DNA from: Rudaea sp. 3F27F6
GTDB lineage: Bacteria; Pseudomonadota; Gammaproteobacteria; Xanthomonadales; Rhodanobacteraceae
Length of the DNA: 64,000 nt
Reading direction: 5' to 3'
Assembly: GCF_005503555.1 (NCBI RefSeq)
Contig: NZ_SCNG01000001.1
Location: 1,364,001-1,428,000 of the forward strand
Shown: piece by piece, positions 26,357 to 37,052 of the stretch
Layout of the letters: each line of letters opens with the position of its first letter
How positions within the stretch are numbered: position 1 is the stretch's first letter
Translations under genes and position numbers: made by a program
Notes under the pieces: model-generated
Database searches by the model: none
What the model was told of the DNA's origin: nothing
Seen by the model: the letters and a program-made list of their open reading frames with translations, nothing else

Positions 26357-27049
26357 ATGAACATCGTGCCGGATTGCCTGCGGCGCGGGCCGTGGCGGCA
26401 TCTGTCCGATCTCGACGTGCTGCACTCGCTCGCCATCGCCGTGCTCGCCTGCGTCGCCAGCGGCGGCCTGTTGTTCGTCTGGTATTTCGTGCGCAGTTTG
26501 GCGATTGCGCGGCACGCACCGACGACGATGCAGCGCGCGCGCACCTTGCTCGTGTTCGGCAAGCGCCTGGTCGGCGGCCATGCCGATGCGGACTATCTCG
26601 CACGCATCAGCCGCGCGCACGAGCAGATCGCCGCGCGGCGCTGCGAACGCGTGTTCCTGCTCGGCGGCGCCGACACGGGTCCCACTGAGGCCGCGGTCGC
26701 AGACGCGGAGCTGCGCCGGCTCGGCCTGCCCGCGGGGATCGAGGTGATCCTCGAACAGAGTTCGGTCGACACGCTGGAAAACCTGCGCAACGCGCGCGAT
26801 CTGCTCGCGGCATATGGCCGCACGCCGGTTGCGCTGCTGTCGAGCCGCTACCATCTCGCGCGCTGTGCCTTGCTCGCGCGCCAGCTCCGCTTCGATTTCG
26901 AGCTGGTCGCGGCCGAGGATCGTTTCGTGCCGAGCTGCGCGCGGCTGCGGCGTCTCGCGCTCGAAGCGGGTTACATTCTCTGGGCCGACATCGGCACGCG
27001 CTGGGCGCGCCTGATCGGCAACCGGCGCATGCTCGAACGCGTGACGTGA
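26357..27049 (+). CDS. YdcF/SanA-like (DUF218) envelope protein
   Basis: 230 residues (229-232 depending on start; GTG 26351 is the alternative). A membrane helix (LAIAVLACVASGGLLFVWYFV) is followed by a DUF218 domain: LLVFGKRLVGG, RVFLLGGADTG, LEQSSVDTLENLRNARDLL and LLSSRYHLARCALLA. The E..S.T..N pattern is diagnostic of YdcF/ElyC/SanA proteins, implicated in envelope integrity, though their chemistry is unclear. It is divergent from the ketosynthase, with a shared control region of about 70 bases. Confidence 0.85.
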   Translation: MNIVPDCLRRGPWRHLSDLDVLHSLAIAVLACVASGGLLFVWYFVRSLAIARHAPTTMQRARTLLVFGKRLVGGHADADYLARISRAHEQIAARRCERVFLLGGADTGPTEAAVADAELRRLGLPAGIEVILEQSSVDTLENLRNARDLLAAYGRTPVALLSSRYHLARCALLARQLRFDFELVAAEDRFVPSCARLRRLALEAGYILWADIGTRWARLIGNRRMLERVT

Positions 27050-27114
27050 TGTTGACGCTCATCCGCGAGCGCGGGAACCAAGCAGCGGCTTTGCACCGCC
27101 GCGCCGCTCGATAA

Positions 27115-28050
<936 letters not shown>

Positions 28051-28097
28051 GCCTCGGCAGCGCAACGAAGCACGTGCGCTGCAATGTCGGCGCGTCC

Positions 28098-29684
28098 CTA
28101 GCCGCGCCGCGCCGTCGCGGCCGCTGCCGGCGCCGCTGGCAACAGTGACAGCAGAAACAGGATGGCCGCGAGCACCACATACGCCGCGGTGAATTGCCAG
28201 ACCAAGGCGCGCGCGCCGGCCTGCAGGGTCCACGGCAGATAGATCGTGCCGATCGGATCGACCGAATGGATGATGCCGAACGCGGTCAGCGCGGCACCGG
28301 CGAGCAGGATCGCCGCGGCCTTGCGCGGACGATGGTCGATCAGGGCGACGACGAAGCTGGCCCAGACCATCGAGGTGATGATGAAGCCGTTGCCGAGAAT
28401 GAAGGTGACCGCCATGACCGGCAGGCCGCCGTCGCCGTTCACGTATAACTGCGCGAATTGTTCCGGCGCCACGACGGTCGGGTCGCCGAGCTTGATCGCG
28501 ACCATGCGCGCAATCGCCGGGAAGAACGCCATCACCACGGCGGCGAAATATTTCTGCGGCGTCGCCTCGAACGCCTGCATGGTGATCAGGATCGCGATGT
28601 AGATCAGGATCGGCGCGAGCACGCAAAGCGGAATCAGCTCGACCAGGTTGGACAGATAACCGAACACACCGCCGAGGCCCACGAAAAGACCGGCAAGCAA
28701 GGTGTAGGCATGGCGCGCGCCCATCGCGCGGAACGCCGGCTGGCCGATGTACGGCGTGGTCTGGGCGACGCCGCCGCAGATGCCGGCAACCAGGGTCGCG
28801 ATCGCCTCGGTCAGCAGAATGTCGCGCACGCGATAGTCGTCGCCGGCCGCGCGTGCGCTTTCGGTGACGTTGATGCCGCCGACGACCATGAGCAGGCCGA
28901 ACGGCAGGATCACGGCGAGATACGGCAAGGTGTACTTGAGCCCTTCGACGAAACCGAGATTCGGCCACGGCAGGTTGAAGCGCAGCGTCGGCGTACTCGG
29001 CGCGTGAAAGCCCGAGCCGAGCAGATCGAACGGGCCGAGCACGTAGTACAGCGCGACGCCGACGACGACCGAGAACAGCACGCCCGGAATGCGCCACGGC
29101 AGCGGCGCATGTGCGACCAGCGCATAGAGCACGATGCCGAGACAGGCGAGGCCGACGATCGGCACGCGCAGAATGTCGACGAGCGGGAAGAAACCCATCA
29201 GCACGAGGGCGATGCCGGCGATCGAGCCGAGCAGTCCCGCGCGCGGCACGTTGCGCATCACCCAGTCGCCGAAGAACGAGAGGATCGTCTTGAGCACGCC
29301 CATGACCACGAGCGCGGCCATGCCGAGCTTCCAGGTCGCATCGGCCGCGGTCATCTCGTCCATGCCTTGCTGCTTGAACGCGAGGAAGGCCGGGCCGAGC
29401 ACGAGCAGGCCAAGGCCGATCGTCGTCGGCGTGTCGATGCCGAGCGGCATCGCGCAGGCGTCGGGCCGGCCACTGCGCAGGGCCATGCGTGTATAGACGA
29501 AGTTGCCGACCAGGGCACCGAGCGCGGTGCCCGGAAACATCTTGGTGAAGATGATCTCGGCCGGAAAATGAAAGATGCCGATCAGCGCGCCCGAGAGAAA
29601 GGCGAGCACGGCGACGTTGTCGACGACAAGGCCGATGAAGCCGTTGACGTCGCCCGGGGCGATGCGCAATTTCATTGCAGTCAT
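28098..29684 (-). CDS. NCS2-like (xanthine/uracil/AzgA superfamily) permease
   Basis: About 528 residues with 12 or more hydrophobic spans. NVAVLAFLSGALIGIFHFP near the N-terminus and the block GGINVTESARAAGDDYRVRDILLTEAIATLVAGICGGVAQTTPYIGQPAF match NCS2-type transporters, where the TTPY region and the following helix line the substrate site. The substrate cannot be told. The start at 29684 lies one base after the stop of the lipoprotein gene; ATGs at 29699 and 29675 are alternatives. Likely co-transcribed with the DUF3574 lipoprotein. Confidence 0.8.
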   Translation of the reverse strand: MTAMKLRIAPGDVNGFIGLVVDNVAVLAFLSGALIGIFHFPAEIIFTKMFPGTALGALVGNFVYTRMALRSGRPDACAMPLGIDTPTTIGLGLLVLGPAFLAFKQQGMDEMTAADATWKLGMAALVVMGVLKTILSFFGDWVMRNVPRAGLLGSIAGIALVLMGFFPLVDILRVPIVGLACLGIVLYALVAHAPLPWRIPGVLFSVVVGVALYYVLGPFDLLGSGFHAPSTPTLRFNLPWPNLGFVEGLKYTLPYLAVILPFGLLMVVGGINVTESARAAGDDYRVRDILLTEAIATLVAGICGGVAQTTPYIGQPAFRAMGARHAYTLLAGLFVGLGGVFGYLSNLVELIPLCVLAPILIYIAILITMQAFEATPQKYFAAVVMAFFPAIARMVAIKLGDPTVVAPEQFAQLYVNGDGGLPVMAVTFILGNGFIITSMVWASFVVALIDHRPRKAAAILLAGAALTAFGIIHSVDPIGTIYLPWTLQAGARALVWQFTAAYVVLAAILFLLSLLPAAPAAAATARRG

Positions 29685-29685
29685 G

Positions 29686-30150
29686 TCAGAACGAGACATC
29701 CGCAGGCTGGGTCACGCGCAGCACGGACAGATCACCCGTCTCCTTCTTCCACGCCGCGCGGATCGCTTCGAGATCGGCGCGCTGCTTCGGCGCGTCGGCG
29801 TGCAGCAGCATGATCACTTTCGAGTGCAGACGTTCGATTTTGTTCTGGCCCTGTGTCCGCCATTGGCCGTAAACGTCGTATACGCTCAGACCGTCGGGAA
29901 AGCGCGGCGTCACTTCGCGGTCGAGAAAGTCGCGCCAGCGCTTCTCGTTTGCGGCGGTGTTGGCCTCGTCGCCCTGCTCGGAAATCACGCCGACGCCGAA
30001 ATACAGTTCGGTGCGCACCCAGTTTTTCGTCGCATCGGGATGCGCGGCGTCGCCGACCAGCGTGCTCGCCGCGGAATGCGATTGCGGCGTCGTGGTCGCG
30101 CACGCGGAGAGCAACGCGCCGAACAGCATAAGCGCAATAAGTTTTTTCAT
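29686..30150 (-). CDS. DUF3574 lipoprotein
   Basis: 154 residues with a lipoprotein signal (MKKLIALMLFGALLSAC; lipobox LSAC). The mature part has WVRTELYFGVGV, FLDREVTPRFPDGLSVYDVYGQW and SKVIMLLHAD, the conserved core of DUF3574. Expected to be anchored to a periplasm-facing membrane; function unknown. Divergent from the TonB receptor gene (95-base gap) and immediately upstream of the NCS2-like permease. Confidence 0.88.
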   Translation of the reverse strand: MKKLIALMLFGALLSACATTTPQSHSAASTLVGDAAHPDATKNWVRTELYFGVGVISEQGDEANTAANEKRWRDFLDREVTPRFPDGLSVYDVYGQWRTQGQNKIERLHSKVIMLLHADAPKQRADLEAIRAAWKKETGDLSVLRVTQPADVSF

Positions 30151-30245
30151 ATGGACGTCTATTTCACAGCGTGACCGAGTTGCCTAGTATTGGTCGTTTA
30201 TGCGCCGCGGCGCAACCGCGCCCCTTTATCCTTGTGGAAATAACG

Positions 30246-32699
30246 ATGAAAGAAAACGTCACTTCGGCATCGCGCCGCCCGCTGTTCAGCGCGATCGCCG
30301 CCCTGCTCGCCGCCGTTCCCGCGGCCCACGCCCAGCAAGCGCCCGATGCGCAGACTGCCAGTCTCGACACCGTCGTGGTCACCGGCACGCGTGCGCGCAA
30401 CCGCACCGTGCTCGATTCGACTTCGCCCATTGACGTCGTCACCGCCGACGACCTGAAAGCGGCCGGCGCGATCAACGGCGAACTCGGCCAGGCGCTGCAA
30501 ACCCTGCTGCCTTCGCTGAATTTCCCGCGCCAGTCGAACGCGGGCGGCGCCGACATGGTGCGCTCGGCGCAGCTGCGCGGCCTTTCGCCCGACCAGGTGC
30601 TCGTACTGATCAACGGCAAACGCGTGCACACCTCGGCGCTCGTGCAGACCGAATCGACCACCGGGCTCGGCACCACGCCGGTCGATCTCAACGCGATTCC
30701 GATCTCGGCGGTCAAGCGCATCGAAGTGCTGCGCGACGGCGCTGGCGCGCAGTACGGTTCCGACGCCATCGCCGGTGTGATCAATATCATTCTCGACGAC
30801 GCGCCGCACGGCGGCGAAGTGACGACGAGCTACGGCGCATACCACACCGATTTCGAGCCGACCCACCGCACCATCACCGACGGCCAGAGCCGCTATCTGA
30901 GCGCGAAGTTCGGCACGACGCTCGGCGCGGAGACCGGCGGTTTTCTACGCGGCGGCGTCGAACTCAACAATCACAACGCGACCAATCGCGCGGGCTTCGA
31001 CAATTTCGCCGGCTCTTCGACGCCGGACAATCTCGCGCTGCAGGGCAAGGTCAACTACGCCGCGGGCGATCCCAAACTCGAAAACTATTCCGGCTGGCTC
31101 AACGCCGCGCTGCCGCTGTCCGACGCGGCGACGCTGTACGCGTTCGGCACTTACGCGCACCGGCATTCGACCGGCGACGCGTTCTTCCGCTACCCCGACG
31201 ACGCGGCCAACGTGAAGTCGATCTATCCGTACGGCTATCGTCCGGTCGGCCTCGGCAGCAGCGACGACTTCCAGGGTTCGGCCGGCGTGCGCGGCCGCCT
31301 CGGCGAATGGGACTACGACGCCAGCCTGACCTACGGCGACAACGATTTCGACTACGGCCTGCGCAACTCGCTCAACGCCTCACTCGGCACCGCGAGCCCG
31401 ACTTCGTTCAAAACCGGCAAGTACGAGTTCGCGCAGACCGTCGCCAACTTCGATGCAACGCGTGGAGTGAACTTCGGCGGCCGCGACTACACCTTCGCCG
31501 TCGGCGCCGAACTGCGCCACGAGTGCTTCCAGACGCGCCCGGGCGATCCCGCGTCGTATGCGATCGGCCCGGTCAAGGGTGTGCCGGTCGGCGCCCAAGC
31601 CGGCGCGAACCTCACTCCGGCCGATGCCGCCGACGTCTCGCGCAACGTGCAGGGCGTCTACGCGGAACTGTCCGGCAACGCCACCGACGCCCTGTTCATC
31701 GACGCAGCCGTGCGCTACGAGCACTACAACGACTTCGGCAGCACGACCAACGGCAAACTCAGCGCGCGCTACGAGATCACGCCGGAATTCGCCCTGCGCG
31801 GCGCGGTGTCGACCAACTTCCGCGCACCGTCACTCTCGCAGATCGGCTTCGAGTCGACTTCGACCGGCTACGACAGCGCCGGCAACCTGATCAATTCGCG
31901 CATCCTGTCGGTCGACAACCCGATCGCGCGCGCACTCGGCGCCAAGTCGCTGACGCCGGAGAAGTCGCACAACTACAGCATCGGCTTCACCGCGACGCCG
32001 GCCGAGAAGTTCGACGTGTCGCTCGACATCTACAAGACCGACATCGACAACCGCGTCGTGCTCTCCGAGCAGATCGGCGGCGACGCGCTGACCCAGTTCA
32101 TCGACACGCATTTCGGTATCCCCGGCGTGCAGGCGGTGAACTTCTTCACCAACGCCGTCGATACGAGCACCAAGGGCGCCGACCTCGTCGCCAACTACCG
32201 CCTGCCGCTCTACGACGGCACCCTGACCCTGACCGGCTCGTACAGCTACGCCGACACCAAGATCGAACGCGTCGCCGCGACGCCGTCCGAACTCGTCGCG
32301 CTCGGCAACGACAACGTCCTGTTCGGCCTGCAGGCGCGCAACATCCTCACCAACGCTGCGCCACACAACCGCGGCATCCTCTCCGCGCGTTGGGCCGACT
32401 CGAAATGGTCCCTGCTCGGCCGCGCCACGCGCCAGGGCGCAACGACGCGCGTGTTCGACTTCGGCGGCGGCTTCACGCCGACGCAGACCTACTCGGCGAA
32501 GTGGCAGTTCGATGCCGAGGTCGAATACAAATTCACTCCGGACTTCTCCGTCGCGTTCGGCGCAATCAACCTGACCGACAACTACCCGACGCGCTCGAAC
32601 AGCAACATCAACTACTTCGGCAATCTGCCGTACGACATTATTTCGCCGATTGGATTTAATGGGGCGTATTACTACGCGCGGGCGCGGTTTACATTCTGA
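30246..32699 (+). CDS. TonB-dependent outer-membrane receptor
   Basis: 817 residues: signal peptide (cleavage near AHAQQ), a TonB-box-like stretch SLDTVVVTGTRAR, a plug domain (SPIDVVTADDLKAAG, RSAQLRGLSPDQVLVLINGKRVH, RIEVLRDGAGAQYGSDAIAGVINIIL) and a long beta-barrel ending in an aromatic strand YYARARFTF. The plug resembles the large group of xanthomonad receptors used for sugars, metals or peptides; no ligand can be named. ATG 30246 precedes the signal peptide directly. Confidence 0.93.
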   Translation: MKENVTSASRRPLFSAIAALLAAVPAAHAQQAPDAQTASLDTVVVTGTRARNRTVLDSTSPIDVVTADDLKAAGAINGELGQALQTLLPSLNFPRQSNAGGADMVRSAQLRGLSPDQVLVLINGKRVHTSALVQTESTTGLGTTPVDLNAIPISAVKRIEVLRDGAGAQYGSDAIAGVINIILDDAPHGGEVTTSYGAYHTDFEPTHRTITDGQSRYLSAKFGTTLGAETGGFLRGGVELNNHNATNRAGFDNFAGSSTPDNLALQGKVNYAAGDPKLENYSGWLNAALPLSDAATLYAFGTYAHRHSTGDAFFRYPDDAANVKSIYPYGYRPVGLGSSDDFQGSAGVRGRLGEWDYDASLTYGDNDFDYGLRNSLNASLGTASPTSFKTGKYEFAQTVANFDATRGVNFGGRDYTFAVGAELRHECFQTRPGDPASYAIGPVKGVPVGAQAGANLTPADAADVSRNVQGVYAELSGNATDALFIDAAVRYEHYNDFGSTTNGKLSARYEITPEFALRGAVSTNFRAPSLSQIGFESTSTGYDSAGNLINSRILSVDNPIARALGAKSLTPEKSHNYSIGFTATPAEKFDVSLDIYKTDIDNRVVLSEQIGGDALTQFIDTHFGIPGVQAVNFFTNAVDTSTKGADLVANYRLPLYDGTLTLTGSYSYADTKIERVAATPSELVALGNDNVLFGLQARNILTNAAPHNRGILSARWADSKWSLLGRATRQGATTRVFDFGGGFTPTQTYSAKWQFDAEVEYKFTPDFSVAFGAINLTDNYPTRSNSNINYFGNLPYDIISPIGFNGAYYYARARFTF

Positions 32700-33765
32700 C
32701 GGTCGAGGGTTGTTTTTTGTTTTCGATGGCAATTCGTTATATCTCGTCGATTGCTCTGCTCGTCATTCCCGCGTGCTTCTAGCGGGGCTCTCAACAGCCG
32801 CAGGGCTGGTCATCCAGCGACTTTGCTTTGGCTCTTTGGCGTTTAAAGAGCAGAGCTTCCACTCGTCCTGCGGACGAGCGGGTTACTTTTCTTCTACAGC
32901 GAAGAAAAGTAACCAAAAGACGCCGCCCCAGAACATTGCGCCCTTCGGGCTCCTGCCCGAAGGGTCCGCGTCAGCGGCCGGGTTCCGCTAATTGCACATC
33001 CCTGTGCAATAGCGGAATCGGCGCGATCCATCGCGCCGACCCTGCGGGCCTTTTCGTCCGCTGCCGCCGCAATGTAATGGGGACCCGGAGAAGCCACAGC
33101 AGCGCGCATCGTGCGCGCCAGAGCAAGAAGCAGGCACTCCGCGGATGGCTCTTGATCCGTCTTTTGATTCTGGGTCCCCGTCAGCCGCGGCGAGGGCATG
33201 ACGGATTCGCCCATAGGGTCGCGCGCAGGATGCGCGCGAGTTCGCGAATGGACACGGATGTCCATCGAGCGAACCCCGGCATGACTTCGCGAACCGCCGT
33301 AGGCGGCGCGGCTCCCGGGGCGGCGTTTCTTTGGTTACTTTCTTGTCGCTGTAGACAAGAAAGTAACCCGCTCGTCCGCAGGACGAGTGGAAGCCCTTGC
33401 TTTTAGACCAACAAAAAACCAAAGCAAAGTCGCTGGATTCCCGCTAAGAGCACGCGGGAATGACGAGCAGAGGCAAGAGCTGGATTCCTGCTTTCGCAGG
33501 AATGACGAGCGAAAGAAGCAACACGGGGGCGCGAGGAATCGCGTTCTACGACGCCCCGTCGGCAACTGCGGCTACCGCCGCCATCGCGGCGACAGCCGTG
33601 CGCCAATCGCCCAATCGACATTAGCGAAACTAATATTCACCAGAAACAGGCAACGGCAGCGCCAAGTCAGCGCCTAACTCAACGCAGAACGCGAAGAATC
33701 AGAAGGCGTTACAGAGGAGAGAAGAGCCCCCCGCGCCGCGCGCGGAAGACACCGCAAGGAAAACG
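32700..33765. other. Gene-free region of about 1.07 kb, mostly a nested inverted repeat
   Basis: No convincing gene in any frame; the open frames present lie across the inverted repeat and have repeat-derived composition. The region holds the element at 32754-33472, then a short repeat-like stretch (CTGGATTCCTGCTTTCGCAGGAATGAC at 33480 onward) and about 250 bases of unremarkable DNA before the NlpC/P60 gene stop. Confidence 0.7.
32754..33472. repeat. ~719-base nested inverted-repeat element
   Basis: The left arm 32754-32929 and right arm 33317-33472 are complementary over most of their length: CTCTGCTCGTCATTCCCGCG, CCAGCGACTTTGCTTTGG, GCTTCCACTCGTCCTGCGGA, GGTTACTTT..CTACAGCG and the end GCCGCCCC. 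The left arm has an extra ~24 bases. Within each arm a smaller perfect hairpin (GGTTACTTTTCTT / AAGAAAAGTAACC at 32881-32914) recurs. The centre holds more hairpins (32941-32964 and 32985-33014). No transposase is present. Confidence 0.8.
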
Positions 33766-34410
33766 TCAGACCGTGACGTGAACGCGGCGCGCGCCGGCCC
33801 AGCGCTTGGCCCAGTACGGGCTGGCGAGTTCGTCGACGCGGACGCGCTTGCCCGGCGACGGCGAATGGATGAAGCGGCCTTCACCCATGTAGATGCCGAC
33901 GTGGGTGATGCGATTGCGCACGCCGAAGAAGACGAGGTCGCCGACCTTGAGTTCGTCGCGGCCGATCTTGTCGCCGCTGTGGAACTGGCTCGGTGCGTCG
34001 TACGGAAGTTCGAGGCCGTAGGTCTTGCTGTAGACGTAGTGGGTGAAGCCCGAGCAGTCGAAGCCGGTGTCTGGATCGCGGCCGGCGCGGCGATAGCGGA
34101 TGTCGCGCAGGGTCATGGCGAAATCGGCGACGCGCTTGCGCGGGGTCTTGTAGATCGCGCGCTCGATGACCTGTTCCATCGTCGCGGCGAAGCCCGCGTC
34201 GGTATCGAGCCCCGGTTTGGCGGCAAGCGGCACGCGTACGGCGACCGGCGCCGCTACGAACGGGCGGTACTGCGGAACGACTTGATCGAGCGAGAACGCG
34301 GCGGAGCGCGCTGCGGGAGACGGGGAAACCTGGACCTGGGCAAACGACGAAATCGGCGCGACTACGGCAAAAGCGAGCACGACAAAACGGACGATTCGAG
34401 TTTGCAACAT
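33766..34410 (-). CDS. NlpC/P60 family cell-wall hydrolase (C40)
   Basis: 214 residues with a signal peptide (cleavage near SFAQ). The C-terminal NlpC/P60 domain has the catalytic Cys in TGFDCSGFTHYVY, His in NRITHVGIYMG and a third polar residue, His, in RFIHSPSPGK. It would cut peptide cross-bridges of peptidoglycan in the periplasm. Single gene; its downstream side borders the inverted-repeat region. Confidence 0.92.
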   Translation of the reverse strand: MLQTRIVRFVVLAFAVVAPISSFAQVQVSPSPAARSAAFSLDQVVPQYRPFVAAPVAVRVPLAAKPGLDTDAGFAATMEQVIERAIYKTPRKRVADFAMTLRDIRYRRAGRDPDTGFDCSGFTHYVYSKTYGLELPYDAPSQFHSGDKIGRDELKVGDLVFFGVRNRITHVGIYMGEGRFIHSPSPGKRVRVDELASPYWAKRWAGARRVHVTV

Positions 34411-34563
34411 GGTCGGTGTTCCCCCTGAAGCGGACGGTGGAGCGACAAACGAAGGGGCGACCCTAGCAAACGACTTGTTCGGATTCTGTTAATAAACCGT
34501 TCAGTTCAAGAACGCTGGTGGTAAAACAACCACTCGATCACAGAAGAGTGATGGAAATCGCAG

Positions 34564-35571
34564 TCACACCCGGTAGTAGTTCCGATACCAGGCGACGAAT
34601 TGCGCAATTCCGGTTTCGATCGGCGTCGATGGCGTGTAGCCGGTGTCGCGCGTCAGCTCCTCGACGTCGGCATAGGTGTCGGGAACGTCGCCCGGCTGCA
34701 GCGGCAGCAGGATCTTCTCGGCCTTGCGCCCGGTGCACTCCTCGATGACTTCGATGTAGCGCGCCAGTTTCACCGGCTGGTTGTTGCCGATGTTGTAGAC
34801 GCGATACGGCGCGCTCGACGTGCCCGGATTCGGCGCGAGCGGATCGAACGCGGGATCGGGCGACGGCACCTTGTCCAAGGTCCGCACGACGCCCTCGACG
34901 ATGTCGTCGATGTAGGTGAAGTCGCGCGAGTGGTCGCCGTGGTTGAACACTTCGATCGGCTCGCCTTTGAGAATGCGGCTGACGAACAGGAACGGCGACA
35001 TGTCCGGCCGGCCCCACGGCCCGTACACGGTGAAGAAGCGCAGGCCGACGGTCGGCAGGCCGTAGAGATGGCTATAAGTGTGCGCCATCAGTTCGTTGGC
35101 CTTCTTCGTCGCCGCGTAGAGGCTGACCGGATGATCGACCGCATCGCGCACCGAGAACGGCAGCTTGCGGTTGGCGCCGTACACCGAACTCGACGAGGCG
35201 TAGACGAGGTTCTCGACGCCACCGTACCGGCAGGCTTCGAGAATGTTGATGAAACCGACTAGGTTGGAATCGACATAGGCGCGCGGGTTCTCGCGCGAAT
35301 AGCGCACGCCGGCCTGCGCGCCGAGATTGACCACGCGTTGCGGCACGAACTCGGCGAAAACGCGATCGACCGCATCGCGGTCTTCGAGTGCGCCCTTGAC
35401 GAAGCGGAAATTCGCCTGCGGCGTCAGCCGCGCGAGCCGTGCTTGTTTCAGCGCCGGATCGTAGTAGTCGTTGAGGTTGTCGTAGCCGAACACCTCGTCG
35501 CCGCGCGCGAGCAGGCGCTCGCTCAGGGCCGCGCCGATAAAGCCGGCCGCGCCGGTGACCAGTACACGCAT
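34564..35571 (-). CDS. NAD-dependent nucleotide-sugar epimerase, UDP-glucuronate 4-epimerase-like
   Basis: 335-residue short-chain-type epimerase: Rossmann motif [12 protein letters not shown] at the start, [18 protein letters not shown] (typical of CapI-like UDP-glucuronate epimerases), active-site tyrosine and lysine in [11 protein letters not shown], and [15 protein letters not shown]. It would supply UDP-galacturonate for lipopolysaccharide or capsule. The next gene upstream on the same strand is a UDP-sugar dehydrogenase, separated by about 100 bases that contain a palindromic repeat. Confidence 0.9.
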   Translation of the reverse strand: MRVLVTGAAGFIGAALSERLLARGDEVFGYDNLNDYYDPALKQARLARLTPQANFRFVKGALEDRDAVDRVFAEFVPQRVVNLGAQAGVRYSRENPRAYVDSNLVGFINILEACRYGGVENLVYASSSSVYGANRKLPFSVRDAVDHPVSLYAATKKANELMAHTYSHLYGLPTVGLRFFTVYGPWGRPDMSPFLFVSRILKGEPIEVFNHGDHSRDFTYIDDIVEGVVRTLDKVPSPDPAFDPLAPNPGTSSAPYRVYNIGNNQPVKLARYIEVIEECTGRKAEKILLPLQPGDVPDTYADVEELTRDTGYTPSTPIETGIAQFVAWYRNYYRV

Positions 35572-35596
35572 GGGATTTCTCGATAGGAGCGCGATT

Positions 35597-35657
35597 CATC
35601 GCGCCGCGTACTTTATCTCAACCGCGCAAAACCCGGCGCGACGAATCGCGCCCTACG
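35597..35657. repeat. Short palindromic intergenic repeat between the two sugar-nucleotide genes
   Basis: GGAGCGCGATTCATCGCGCC near 35586-35605 and GGCGCGACGAATCGCGCCCTA near 35636-35656 are inverted, related copies of a REP-type sequence lying between the epimerase start and the dehydrogenase stop. Confidence 0.45.
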
Positions 35658-35669
35658 CGCAACGCGTGC

Positions 35670-36992
35670 TCACAAGCGGTCGTCCACTGCCTCGCGCGGC
35701 AGCACCTGCTTGACGTCGAACACGACGCCGCCCGGCTTGACCAAGGCGCGAATGCCGTCGGCACCGAGTTCGAGGAACAGCGTGTGCGCGACGGCGAGGA
35801 TCACCGCGTCGTATTTCTCGCCGTCGAGCCGCGACAACATTTCGATGCCGTATTCGCGGCGCGCCTCGTCGTCGTCGGCAAACGGATCGTAGACATCGAC
35901 CTGCGCGTCGTAGCCGGCCAGCTCGGCGATCATGTCGGCGACGCGCGTGTTGCGCAGGTCGGGACAGTTCTCCTTGAAGGCGAGACCGAGCACGAGCATG
36001 CGCGCACCGGCGATGTGGATGCGCCGGCGCGCGAGCAGCTTGACCACGCGCTGCGCCACGTGCGCGGCCATGCCGTCGTTGATGCGCCGCCCGGACAGGA
36101 TCACCTCGGGGTGATAGCCGACTTCCTGCGCCTTGTGCGTCAGGTAGTACGGATCGACGCCGATGCAGTGGCCGCCGACCAGGCCGGGCCGGAACGGCAG
36201 GAAGTTCCATTTCGTCCCCGCCGCGGCGAGCACGTCGGCCGTATCGAGGTTGAGACGATGGCAGATCAGGGCGATCTCGTTGATCAGCGAAATGTTGAGA
36301 TCGCGCTGGGTGTTCTCGATCACCTTGGCCATCTCAGCGACGCGGATGTTCGGCGCGCGGTAAGTGCCGGCGTGCACGATCTCGCGGTAGAGCGCGTCGA
36401 CGAATTCGGCCGCGGCCGGTGTCGAGCCCGAGGTGATCTTGAGAATATTTTCGAGCCGCCGCTGCTTGTCGCCCGGATTGATGCGCTCGGGGCTGTAGCC
36501 GGTGTAGAAGTCGACGTTGTGCTTGAGGCCCGATTCGCGCTCGATCAGCGGCACGCAGACTTCCTCGGTTGCGCCGGGGTAGACGGTGGACTCGAAGATC
36601 GCCACGCCGCCGCGGCGGATCGCCCGGCCGATCGCGCGGCTCGCGGCCTGCAGCGGGCCGAGATCGGGTCGCTTGGCCGCATCGATCGGTGTCGGCACGG
36701 TGACGATGAAGACGTCGCTGCCGGCAAGGTCGGCCGGATCGATGCTCAGTCTCAACTTGGCTGCGGCGCGCAGTTCATCGGGCGAAGTTTCGCCGGTGCG
36801 GTCGTGGCCGCGGCGCAGTTCGTCCACGCGCACAGCGTCGATATCGAAACCGAGTGTCGGCCGGCTGCGGCCGAAGGCCACGGCGAGCGGCAGGCCGACG
36901 TAGCCGAGACCGATCACGGCGAGTTTGGCTTCTGCGAGTTGGGGCACGGCGGCGTCGGACATCGAAACTTTTCCAGAATTGGCTAGAACCAT
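35670..36992 (-). CDS. tviB: UDP-sugar 6-dehydrogenase, TviB/WbpA-like
   Basis: 440 residues: NAD-binding VIGLGYVGLPLAVAFG, TVPTPIDAAKRPDL, ESTVYPGATEEVCVP, the catalytic region with NPGDKQ and RPGLVGGHCIGVDPYY (active-site Cys in GGHC), and the C-terminal LGLAFKENCPDLRNT. Closest in pattern to Salmonella TviB (UDP-GlcNAc dehydrogenase), though UDP-glucose or other UDP-HexNAc cannot be excluded. Start ATG 36992 has AGGGA 6 bases upstream; ATG 36962 (MSDAAV) is an alternative. The very long open frame beyond is not coding. Confidence 0.88.
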   Translation of the reverse strand: MVLANSGKVSMSDAAVPQLAEAKLAVIGLGYVGLPLAVAFGRSRPTLGFDIDAVRVDELRRGHDRTGETSPDELRAAAKLRLSIDPADLAGSDVFIVTVPTPIDAAKRPDLGPLQAASRAIGRAIRRGGVAIFESTVYPGATEEVCVPLIERESGLKHNVDFYTGYSPERINPGDKQRRLENILKITSGSTPAAAEFVDALYREIVHAGTYRAPNIRVAEMAKVIENTQRDLNISLINEIALICHRLNLDTADVLAAAGTKWNFLPFRPGLVGGHCIGVDPYYLTHKAQEVGYHPEVILSGRRINDGMAAHVAQRVVKLLARRRIHIAGARMLVLGLAFKENCPDLRNTRVADMIAELAGYDAQVDVYDPFADDDEARREYGIEMLSRLDGEKYDAVILAVAHTLFLELGADGIRALVKPGGVVFDVKQVLPREAVDDRL

Positions 36993-37052
36993 GCTTGTTC
37001 CCTTTATAGCTGAGCCGGGAAAAGCGTTTGCAGAATGAACCACGAAGTACAC

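Noticed and set aside
32828-33406. 192-residue open frame in the inverted-repeat region
   Set aside because: It spans the repeat arms and hairpins, has no ribosome-binding site and no recognisable domain.
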